Part shown: in pieces, positions 1-5,597 of the stretch
Numbering within the stretch: the stretch's first letter is position 1
Layout of the letters: every line of letters begins with the position of its first letter
DNA from: Planctomycetota bacterium
GTDB lineage: Bacteria > Planctomycetota > UBA1135 > UBA2386
Direction of reading: 5' to 3'
DNA: 8,115 nucleotides
NCBI GenBank assembly: GCA_016793305.1
Contig: JAEUHU010000471.1
Span: 1-8,115 of the forward strand
The notes under the pieces: model-generated
Database searches by the model: none
Seen by the model: only the letters and a program-made list of their open reading frames with translations
Told to the model about the DNA's origin: nothing
Made by a program: the position numbers and the translations under genes

Positions 1-308
1 GGGAACGCGGCGTCGGCGGTGACCCCGGCGTTGTTGACCAGGATGCCGATCGGCCGCGGGTCCTGCAGCAGCTGCGCGATCGCCTGCTCGGTGGCCGCGC
101 GGTCGGCGACGTCGAACGCCACCGCGACCGCATCGCCGCCCTTGCTGCGGATCTCCTCGACCACCGTGTTCGCCGCCGCATGGTCGCTGCGGTAGTTGAC
201 GATCACGGAGTGGCCGGCCGCCGCCAGCCGCTTGGCGATGGCGGCGCCGATGCCGCGGCTCGCGCCGGTGACGAGGGCGCGCCGCACGATGCCGGAACCA
301 GGAGTCAC
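1..308 (-). CDS. SDR-family 3-oxoacyl-ACP reductase-like protein, N-terminal part (cut by left edge)
   Basis: About 102 N-terminal residues of a classical short-chain dehydrogenase/reductase, an NAD(P)H-dependent reductase of ketone groups in the cytoplasm. Visible: the glycine-rich nucleotide motif TGASRGIG (residues 14-21), NYRSD at the end of strand beta-2 (38-42; the Arg suggests NADPH), DVAD (66-69, adenine contact) and NNAG (92-95). The pattern is closest to FabG, the 3-oxoacyl-ACP reductase of fatty acid or polyketide synthesis; the residues after NNAG (ending in AAF) recall FabG-like reductases of aryl-polyene-type clusters, a weak inference. The catalytic Ser-Tyr-Lys lie beyond the window. 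The start is GTG 308-306; a second in-frame GTG at 287-285 would leave the short N-terminus common in FabG. Neither has a clear Shine-Dalgarno sequence, and an in-frame stop lies at 350-348. The hydroxylase gene upstream ends about 100 bases away on the same strand. Family certain, substrate unknown. Confidence 0.9.
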   Translation of the reverse strand, partial: MTPGSGIVRRALVTGASRGIGAAIAKRLAAAGHSVIVNYRSDHAAANTVVEEIRSKGGDAVAVAFDVADRAATEQAIAQLLQDPRPIGILVNNAGVTADAAF

Positions 309-400
309 GCGAGGGTCACGTTCGAACGACGGTCGGGTGGCGACGCATCAAAGCAGAGCCGGTCGGTGCTGTCGCCGGGCCAGTTGGCGCTTTTTGCTGC

Positions 401-437
401 GGCGGAGCGTCATCCGCCGGCCGACGATCCCGGCCGG
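401..437 (-). repeat. Two overlapping inverted repeats at the 3' end of the hydroxylase gene
   Basis: GGCGGA (401-406) pairs perfectly with TCCGCC (413-418), with a 6-base loop that holds the hydroxylase stop codon. CCGGCCG (417-423) pairs perfectly with CGGCCGG (431-437) across a 7-base loop inside the last codons. The two stems share bases 417-418, so they compete. On the minus strand the hairpins are followed by an A-run, not a T-run, so this is not a standard intrinsic terminator. It may be a 3'-end or processing structure, or chance in GC-rich DNA. Confidence 0.35.
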
Positions 438-982
438 AACGTCACCAGCAGCACCACCCGTTCGGTCGCCGCGTGGTTCCACGCTTCGTGCTCGAAGCCG
501 TCGTCGAACACGAGGCAGCGCCCTTCCCGCCAGGTGCGCACCTCGTCGCCGAAGCGGATCGCGACGTCGCCGTCGGGCACCACGAGGCCGAGGTGGCAGC
601 GCAGCACGCCGGACAATTCGCCGCGGTGGGGATGCAGGTGGGTGCCCGGCAGGAAGCGCGAGAAGCCGGCGTTCGCGAGGCCGGGGACGGCGAGGCACGC
701 GGCGGTCGTCGTCGGGCAGTGCCTGCGCCGGGCCGCGTCGGCGCGTTCGTCGCCGCTGCCGAACAGCGCGAAGTAGTGCCAGCCGCGCTCGTCGTAGCGA
801 CCTTCGACCGAGGTCAGCGAGTCCGGCGCGTCGTAGAAGGCCGCGCGGTCGAGCCGGTCGAGTTCGGCGCGGAGCCGCGGGAACGCGGCCTCGAGGTCGC
901 GTACGAACGGGAACGCGGCGGGGTCGTGGAAGGCCTGGCTCACGGTGCCGGCAGCGTAGTGGGGCCGCGCGCTGCCTCGCAT
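410..982 (-). CDS. Aspartyl/asparaginyl beta-hydroxylase family protein
   Basis: A 190-residue Fe(II)/2-oxoglutarate-dependent dioxygenase of the AspH family (PF05118), which hydroxylates the beta carbon of Asp/Asn side chains or related substrates. The family core is clear: FSRFLPGTHLHPHRG (residues 107-121) gives the first iron ligand His119, LRCHLGL (127-133) gives Arg128 and His130 for 2-oxoglutarate, and FDDGFEHEAWN (159-169) gives the second iron ligand His165, followed by Arg175 before VVLLVTF. As usual for this family there is no carboxylate iron ligand. There is no signal peptide or membrane anchor, so it is a cytoplasmic stand-alone domain. The ATG at 982-980 lies 13 bases after the M48 stop, which suggests cotranscription; the Shine-Dalgarno is poor, and a GTG at 943-941 (residue 14) is an alternative start. 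The target is unknown: bacterial members modify proteins, amino acids or lipids. Confidence 0.9.
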   Translation of the reverse strand: MRGSARPHYAAGTVSQAFHDPAAFPFVRDLEAAFPRLRAELDRLDRAAFYDAPDSLTSVEGRYDERGWHYFALFGSGDERADAARRRHCPTTTAACLAVPGLANAGFSRFLPGTHLHPHRGELSGVLRCHLGLVVPDGDVAIRFGDEVRTWREGRCLVFDDGFEHEAWNHAATERVVLLVTFRPGSSAGG

Positions 983-995
983 CGGGTCGTTCGCA

Positions 996-2471
996 TCAGG
1001 CCTTCGGCGCCGCGGCAGGCCCGGTGAGCGGCAGCGCGGCGATGCCGTGGCGTTCGCAGAGCTCCTGCCAGGCGGGCGTCGCGAGCTTGCCGGAGACCGC
1101 GTCGTTGGCGAGCTGCAGTGGGTCCAGCTGCTCGCCGTCGCGCTCGACCAGCACCGGCTCGCCGGGGCCGGTGACCGCGCGCCAGCCGTTCTGCACCAGC
1201 GCGGCGCCGAGCAGCGCACCGAGGCACCAGGTGCCGAAGTTGCGGCGCTGCTCGGCCGGCACGTCCTTGGCGACCTTCTTCGCGAACGTCTCGAGTTCCT
1301 CGGTCCACCGCGGCAGCTCGGCCGTGGTCGACGCCTCGAGCCCTGGCGCCAGATCCTTCGCCAGGTCGCGCCATTGCCCCGCGAACAACGGTCCCGTGTC
1401 CGCCCAATCGCCCTTCGGCACCTTCAACACGTCGCCCTTGCCGGTGAGGAATCTCAGCACCGCGTCCTCGAGGGCCGGCAGACCGTCGAGCAGCGTCGTG
1501 CCGATCGGCCCCTCGCTGCGCTCGGGACCGGCCTCGTCGACCTCGGCCGCCGCGGCGAGGCGTTGTGGCAGCGGCGGATGCGTGTCGTACGGATTGCCGC
1601 GCGCCTGCATGGCCTCTTCGCCGATCTCCACCTGCGCTTGCCGGATGCGCGTCGAGCCGAGGAAGGTCGCGAAGCCGGCGATCATCGGCGGGCGCAGGCC
1701 GCGGTTCAGCACCGGGAAGTACTCACGTTCGAGGTAGGCGTCGAACAAGGGGCCGACCTGGCCGACGCGCTGCAGCGCCGACTGGGCGGGGGCGAGGCCG
1801 ACGAGGCGCACCGACAGCGCATCGGCCGCGAACTCCTGGGCGCGCGAGATCGCGTTCGTGAGGCGCAGGAACAGCAGGCCGTACCACTCGAACGGCTTGT
1901 GCACCGGCGAGTCGGCCTGCTTCAGGTTGACGATGGTGCGCGCCATCGCTGCGTGCACCTTGTAGAGGAACGGGCCGAGCCTGGTGTCGCCGCCGTGGAA
2001 GTGGCCGAACTCGTGCGCGAGCACCGCCTTCGTCTCCGGCACGGTCAGCACCTGCAGCAGCGGCAGGCCGATGCCGAGGATGCGTTCGCCGCCGAAGCCG
2101 AGCCAGCTGTTGCGCTGCGCCACGAAGGCGTTGATCTCGGGGACCAGGAACACCTGCTTCGGCAGCGGCTGGCCGGCCTTGCCGGCGATCTCCTCGATCA
2201 TCCGCCACAGGCGCGGCGCCTGCTGGCGGGTCAGCGGCACGCCCGGATCGTCCATGCGCACGCGCCGCGGGAACACGCTCCACAGCACCACGCCGACGGT
2301 GATCGCCGCGAACAGCCACAGCTTCGGGTGGAAGTTCCTGCCCTTGTGCCAGTCGAGCCAGCACAGCCAACCGAGCGTGGCGCACAGGCCGAGCGCCAGC
2401 GCGTAGAAGCCGAACATCAACACGAGCGCCAACAGGGCGCGGCCGGCGAGCGAGGGTGCCTTGCGCGTCAT
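996..2471 (-). CDS. M48 family membrane zinc metalloprotease with extra C-terminal domain
   Basis: A 491-residue membrane-bound zinc endopeptidase of family M48 (HtpX/Ste24/Oma1-like), which cleaves membrane or misfolded envelope proteins. Two hydrophobic segments lie at about residues 11-39 and 51-67. The zinc site is HEFGH (153-157), with Glu213 of RAQEFAAD (210-217) as the third ligand, and the typical DTHPPLPQRL (296-305) closes the peptidase domain. After it come an insertion-like GPERSEGP (315-322) and about 170 residues with no recognised domain, including a weakly hydrophobic stretch at about 412-427; this makes the protein much longer than HtpX (about 290 residues). I chose ATG 2471-2469; a GTG at 2507-2505 would add 12 residues but overlaps a dyad. 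Neither has a clear Shine-Dalgarno. The hydroxylase gene follows 13 bases downstream. Family certain; substrate unknown. Confidence 0.93.
   Translation of the reverse strand: MTRKAPSLAGRALLALVLMFGFYALALGLCATLGWLCWLDWHKGRNFHPKLWLFAAITVGVVLWSVFPRRVRMDDPGVPLTRQQAPRLWRMIEEIAGKAGQPLPKQVFLVPEINAFVAQRNSWLGFGGERILGIGLPLLQVLTVPETKAVLAHEFGHFHGGDTRLGPFLYKVHAAMARTIVNLKQADSPVHKPFEWYGLLFLRLTNAISRAQEFAADALSVRLVGLAPAQSALQRVGQVGPLFDAYLEREYFPVLNRGLRPPMIAGFATFLGSTRIRQAQVEIGEEAMQARGNPYDTHPPLPQRLAAAAEVDEAGPERSEGPIGTTLLDGLPALEDAVLRFLTGKGDVLKVPKGDWADTGPLFAGQWRDLAKDLAPGLEASTTAELPRWTEELETFAKKVAKDVPAEQRRNFGTWCLGALLGAALVQNGWRAVTGPGEPVLVERDGEQLDPLQLANDAVSGKLATPAWQELCERHGIAALPLTGPAAAPKA
1507..1529. repeat. Small imperfect palindromic element inside the M48 coding region
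   Basis: The 23-base element has outer arms GGCCCC and GGGACC (one mismatch) around a core containing CGCTGCG. It is read in frame on the minus strand as the peptide GPERSEGP, at the junction between the M48 peptidase domain and the C-terminal region. From memory, ERSEG-type peptides encoded by short palindromes recur in many GC-rich bacterial genomes as dispersed elements. A single copy in this window cannot prove that it is such a repeat. Confidence 0.4.
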
Positions 2472-2591
2472 CGGAGGATCGAGGGCGAGGCGTCCGCTCT
2501 TCCCCACCGACGGTGGCCGGCGAACGCGTGGGCACGCACGGTGGCCTGCGTCGGCGCTGCCGTCAAGCCGTTCGCGCGGCGGCTGCGATCG
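2472..2591 (-). promoter_or_regulatory. Intergenic region upstream of the M48 gene with a dyad and direct repeats
   Basis: This 120-base gap separates the cytochrome stop from the M48 start. It holds a 13-base dyad, CCACCG/CGGTGG around one central base (2504-2516), centred about 40 bases before the M48 ATG, where an operator or promoter could lie. The 9-mer ACGGTGGCC occurs twice in the same orientation (2510-2518 and 2538-2546), 28 bases apart. No clear -35/-10 pair is visible. Just after the cytochrome stop there is only a weak 5-base stem (AGCCG/CGGCT on the minus strand) without a T-run. Confidence 0.3.
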
Positions 2592-4106
2592 TCACGGCTG
2601 CAGGTCGAGCACGTGCCAGGTGCCGATCGCCTTCGAGCTCGCGTCGTGGTCCTGGCTGCCGTCCCACACCGCCAACGCGAACAGGCGCGCCTGCCCGGGC
2701 GTGAACGCGTCCTCGTCGCTGCGCAGCGGCCGCCGGAACGTCACCGTCCATCGACCGTCGCGCCAGCTGGCGGTCGCCGCCAGTGGCACGCCACTGCCGG
2801 TGGCACCAGCGACGCTGTGCAGGCCGGCGACCGTCAGCAGCTCGGCGGTCGCCGCGGGATGCCGGCCGCCGATCGGCACGTCGAGGCCGCCGTGTGGCGG
2901 CGCCAGGTCGAGCTGTCCCGCGGTGCCCTTCGGGTCGAACGTGCGCCAGCGCCAGATGCGCACCGGTGCGGCGTCGCTGCCCATCACGAACAGCGGTGGG
3001 TCGAGGTCACAGGCGAACTGCACCGCGACGCCGTCGCCGAAGCGCCGCTCCGGCCGCGGCTCGAGGTCGGCGCTGCCGTCCTCCCACACCAGCCGCAGCA
3101 GCAGGGTCGTGCCGTCGTGGGCCGCTTGCAGCCACAGCTCCTGGCAGGCGTCGGGGCGCCAGCGCAGCGGCACCAGTGGCAGCCGCACCGCCTCGAGGTT
3201 GGCGAACCCGTTCGGGTCGTCGTCGGCGGGCAACGTCGGCAAGCGGCCGACGCGCAGCGTGCGGCGCCACTGCACGTGCTGGCTGCGCGCCGCTTCGGGG
3301 ATCATCGCCGCGGTGTAGACGGCGAGGGCGCGCAGCTCCGCGTCGGCGAGCGTGGTCGGCGGCATGTGCGCGCCGGGCATGCCGGCAGCGATGCGCTTGC
3401 CGAGTTCGTGCACGGTCGGAGCGCCGCGCAGCACACCGGTGGTGAAGTCGCGCGGCCACAGCCAGGTGCCGTCGGTGGGCCATTCGTGCGCGCCCGGCAG
3501 ACCGCGGCCGTCCTGGCCGTGGCAGTTGGCACAGTGCCGCGTGAACAGGGCCTCGCCGGCGGCCAACGTCGCCGCATCGGCGGGTGCGTCGAGCGACAGT
3601 TCGATCGCCGGGCCCGGCTGCAGTTGCCGTTCGGCCTCTTGCTGCGCTGCTGCGGGCGTGAGCGGCCGGCCGACGGCGGCCGCGGTGCTGGCGATCGCGG
3701 TGGTGCGGCCGCGCACCGCCAGCGTGCGCACGTGCTGCGCCAGGGCCACGAGGTCCGCTGCGGGCAACCAGTCGAACGCCATCATCGTCGAGCCCGGCAT
3801 GCCGCGCTGCAGCATCGCCACGAGCTCGGCTTCGCCGGGCATGCCGGTCCTGCTGCCGACCAGCTTGAACAGGCCGTTGGCGAACGCGGTGGGCCGCGGC
3901 ACCAGCAGGCTCGCGACCAGCGTGTCGCCGGCCCCGTCGGCACCGTGGCACACGGCGCAGTGGCGGTGGAACAGCACGGCCCCTGGGTCGGCGGCGGCCG
4001 CGGCTTCGACGAGGTCGGCGGCGGGGCGCGTGTTCTGGCACGTCGCGAACAGGCAGGCCGCAGCAGCGCACGGCAACCACGACCACCAGCGGTTTCGAGG
4101 CGTCAT
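2592..4106 (-). CDS. Exported cytochrome: two c-type haem domains fused to an EB_dh-like haem domain
   Basis: A 504-residue exported electron-transfer protein. The N-terminus MTPRNRWWSW followed by a hydrophobic stretch to about residue 22 is a signal peptide; Cys23 in FATC could be a lipoprotein cysteine, but the lipobox is poor. Domain 1 (about 35-135) is a class I cytochrome c with CAVCH (Cys50, Cys53, His54) and a likely Met ligand at 108 or 109. Domain 2 (about 180-270) has CANCH (Cys192, Cys195, His196) and GMPGAHMPP (242-250) with the Met ligand. The C-terminal part (about 300-504) matches the ethylbenzene-dehydrogenase gamma-type haem-binding domain (PF09459): DGTTLLLRLVW (331-341), FGDGVAVQF (366-374), PLFVMG (371-376), VRIWRW (382-387) and WDGSQ...KAIGTW (481-497). 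EbdC binds haem b through Met and Lys; Met375 and Lys492 are the candidates here. The start ATG 4106-4104 fits the signal peptide; a GTG lies three codons upstream. Probably three haems in all. No partner enzyme is visible. Confidence 0.9.
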   Translation of the reverse strand: MTPRNRWWSWLPCAAAACLFATCQNTRPAADLVEAAAAADPGAVLFHRHCAVCHGADGAGDTLVASLLVPRPTAFANGLFKLVGSRTGMPGEAELVAMLQRGMPGSTMMAFDWLPAADLVALAQHVRTLAVRGRTTAIASTAAAVGRPLTPAAAQQEAERQLQPGPAIELSLDAPADAATLAAGEALFTRHCANCHGQDGRGLPGAHEWPTDGTWLWPRDFTTGVLRGAPTVHELGKRIAAGMPGAHMPPTTLADAELRALAVYTAAMIPEAARSQHVQWRRTLRVGRLPTLPADDDPNGFANLEAVRLPLVPLRWRPDACQELWLQAAHDGTTLLLRLVWEDGSADLEPRPERRFGDGVAVQFACDLDPPLFVMGSDAAPVRIWRWRTFDPKGTAGQLDLAPPHGGLDVPIGGRHPAATAELLTVAGLHSVAGATGSGVPLAATASWRDGRWTVTFRRPLRSDEDAFTPGQARLFALAVWDGSQDHDASSKAIGTWHVLDLQP

Positions 4107-4160
4107 GACGGTCACGGTAGTTCGTGCGGTTGGCGCCCTGCGGGTGCACAGCGGCCCAGC

Positions 4161-4195
4161 TCGGCAGGGGCGAAGGGCGAAAGCTCGCCTGCCGA
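4161..4195 (-). terminator. Stem-loop directly after the EEP stop codon, probable terminator
   Basis: TCGGCAGG (4161-4168) pairs perfectly with CCTGCCGA (4188-4195), and CGA (4171-4173) with TCG (4185-4187) after a 2-base bulge: 11 base pairs in total with an 11-base loop. Inside it GGCGA/TCGCC (4176-4180 and 4185-4189) offers a competing smaller hairpin. The arm touches the EEP stop codon (4198-4196). No T-run follows on the minus strand, so it would act as a terminator only in the loose, U-poor sense, or as a 3'-end stabiliser separating EEP from the cytochrome gene. Confidence 0.45.
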
Positions 4196-4954
4196 TCAGC
4201 CGTCCGCCGCCGGCAACAGCCGCAGAGACGCTGCGAGCGGCAGATGGTCCGACGCCGTGCGCGTGCCGCGGCCGCGCAGCCGTTCGAGCCGGTCGACCTC
4301 GAGGTCGCCGCGCACGTACAACGAGTCGAGCGCGCGCACCGGCGCCCAGGCCGGGAACGTGCGCAGCGGCCGCGCCGGGCCGCGGAACCCGGCGGGCGCC
4401 AGCAGGTGCTTGCCGAGCGTGCCCCACACGTCGTTGAAGTCGCCGGCGACGACCACCGGGGTCGCCGCGTGGATCGCCTGCAGCGGCCGGCAGCGCAGGA
4501 ACCTCCTCAGCTGCTCGCGCCGTTCGGCCTCGCCGAGGCCCAGGTGCAGGTCGAACGCGTGCAGCGTGCGGCTGTGGCCCGAGTCGAGCGGCACACGCAG
4601 TTCGGCGTGCAGCACGCTGCGCGCCTTCTTGCCGGCGATCGTCAGGTCGATGTTGCCGGCACTGGCGATCGGGATCCGGCTCAGCACCGCGTTGCCGTAC
4701 TCGCCGCGGCGCGGCCCGAAGCGCACGTTGACGAAGTAAGCGCGGTGCGGGAGGCCGAGCGCGTCGCCGAGCACGTCGACCTGGCGGTCGTTCTGGTACC
4801 AGCGCCCGTTCTGCGCGACCTCCTGCAACAGGATCACGTCCGGCGAGGCTGTGGCGAGCACCGCGGCGATGCGGCCGGGGTCGTAGCGGCGATCGACGCC
4901 GCCGACGCACTTGTGCACGTTCCAGCTGACGACGCGCAGGCTCAGTGGCTGCAA
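4196..4954 (-). CDS. Endonuclease/exonuclease/phosphatase (EEP) family protein
   Basis: A 252-residue single-domain member of the metal-dependent EEP superfamily (PF03372: exonuclease III, DNase I, sphingomyelinases, YafD/YbhP-like proteins), which hydrolyses phosphodiester or phosphate esters. All the family motifs are present: SWNVH (Asn12), LLQEV (Glu45), GNAVLSR (87-93), DLHLG (His137), GDFND (Asp172, Asn174), ALDSLYV (Asp210) and SDHLPL (Asp236, His237). There is no signal peptide, so it is probably cytoplasmic. The start is set by GGGAGG at 4966-4961: TTG 4954-4952 lies 6 bases away (good spacing), while GTG 4957-4955 is only 3 away. Both overlap the end of the upstream membrane protein gene, which implies translational coupling. 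The closest pattern is the YbhP-like hypothetical EEP proteins; the substrate (nucleic acid, lipid or inositol phosphate) cannot be told. Confidence 0.88.
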   Translation of the reverse strand: MQPLSLRVVSWNVHKCVGGVDRRYDPGRIAAVLATASPDVILLQEVAQNGRWYQNDRQVDVLGDALGLPHRAYFVNVRFGPRRGEYGNAVLSRIPIASAGNIDLTIAGKKARSVLHAELRVPLDSGHSRTLHAFDLHLGLGEAERREQLRRFLRCRPLQAIHAATPVVVAGDFNDVWGTLGKHLLAPAGFRGPARPLRTFPAWAPVRALDSLYVRGDLEVDRLERLRGRGTRTASDHLPLAASLRLLPAADG

Positions 4955-5586
4955 CACGAACCTCCCTGCAGGGCTTGGCTGCCGCGCCAGACCAGGGTGC
5001 CGGCGGCGAGCAGCATCGCGCCGCGCTGCACGTAGAACAACGTGCGCGGGCCGAAGTGCCGGGCCAACCGGCCGGCCTGGGTCTGCGCCAGCAGCAGCAG
5101 CGGCAGCGAGCCGATCGCGAAGCCGGTCATCACGCCGCCGCCACCGAGCGCCGAACCGGCGATCGCGGCACCAGCACAGGCGGCCCACAAGAGGCCGCAC
5201 GGCAGCAGCGGCGTGAACAGGCCGAGCAGGCCCGCCCGCACCGTCGGCGACAGGCCGCGCGACTTCGCCATCGCGCGCTGCAGCAGCTGGCCGAGCCCGG
5301 GGATCTTCAACGCCCCACGTTCGCCGAGCAGCGCCAGCACGACGAGGCCGGCGGCGAGCACGAACGACACCCACGCGGTCGGCGTACCGAGTTGTCGGCT
5401 GCCGAGCGTCGCACCGATTCCCCCCAGTCCTACGCCGACCGCCCCATACGAGAGCGTTCGCGCGAGGTGATACGCCAGTGCCCCTCTGGCTCCTCCCTGG
5501 AAGGCCAGGGCGAGCGGGCCGCACATGCACGCGCAGTGCACCGAGTTGGCCGCGCCGAAGACGAAACTTTCGAACCAGGGTGTCAT
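4942..5586 (-). CDS. DsbD_2/TauE-SafE-type six-helix membrane protein (cbb3/copper-associated)
   Basis: A 214-residue inner-membrane protein, annotated in databases as sulfite exporter TauE/SafE family or cytochrome c biogenesis transmembrane region (PF13386-like). The signature is near the N-terminus: SVHCACMCGPLALA (15-28) with His17, Cys18, Cys20 and Cys22, then YHLART (39-44). A second signature, LLPCGLLW (127-134), holds Cys130. Hydrophobic helices lie at about 7-29, 44-62, 71-88, 115-145, 150-168 and 185-200. The C-terminus is a short Cys/His tail, GGSCCSH (208-214). Relatives beside ccoI-ccoS are thought to act in copper or thiol-redox handling for oxidase maturation; sulfite export is unlikely. 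The ATG at 5586-5584 is the only reasonable start; there is no strong Shine-Dalgarno. It is divergent from ccoI and overlaps the EEP gene by 13 bases. Family firm, exact role inferred. Confidence 0.88.
   Translation of the reverse strand: MTPWFESFVFGAANSVHCACMCGPLALAFQGGARGALAYHLARTLSYGAVGVGLGGIGATLGSRQLGTPTAWVSFVLAAGLVVLALLGERGALKIPGLGQLLQRAMAKSRGLSPTVRAGLLGLFTPLLPCGLLWAACAGAAIAGSALGGGGVMTGFAIGSLPLLLLAQTQAGRLARHFGPRTLFYVQRGAMLLAAGTLVWRGSQALQGGSCCSH
4961..4966 (-). promoter_or_regulatory. Ribosome binding site of the EEP gene inside the upstream gene
   Basis: GGGAGG on the minus strand lies in codons for the GG of the GGSCCSH tail of the membrane protein. It precedes GTG by 3 bases and TTG by 6 bases. 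It is the best Shine-Dalgarno on the minus strand here and favours TTG 4954 as the EEP start. Confidence 0.6.
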
Positions 5587-5597
5587 TGGCTGATCTT

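Noticed and set aside
319..328. A perfect 10-base palindrome, CGTTCGAACG, just upstream of the reductase start.
   Set aside because: It is too short to support an operator call and matches no regulator consensus I can name with confidence.
391..395. A run of five T on the plus strand, considered as a terminator tract.
   Set aside because: The genes here are on the minus strand, where it reads as A; no plus-strand gene ends here.
1047..4739. A plus-strand open frame of about 1230 codons spanning four minus-strand genes.
   Set aside because: It is antisense to genes with clear catalytic motifs, its translation is rich in Arg, Gln, His and Ala with no domain, and long stop-free antisense frames are expected in GC-rich coding DNA.
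4107..4910. N-terminal extension of the cytochrome gene to an ATG at 4910.
   Set aside because: It would cover the whole EEP gene in another frame and bury the signal peptide that begins at ATG 4106.
4942..5586. Reading the membrane protein as a sulfite or taurine exporter, as its family label suggests.
   Set aside because: No sulfur-metabolism genes are near; the HCACMCGP and PCG signatures and the ccoI-ccoS neighbours fit the DsbD_2-like, cytochrome-maturation-associated branch better.
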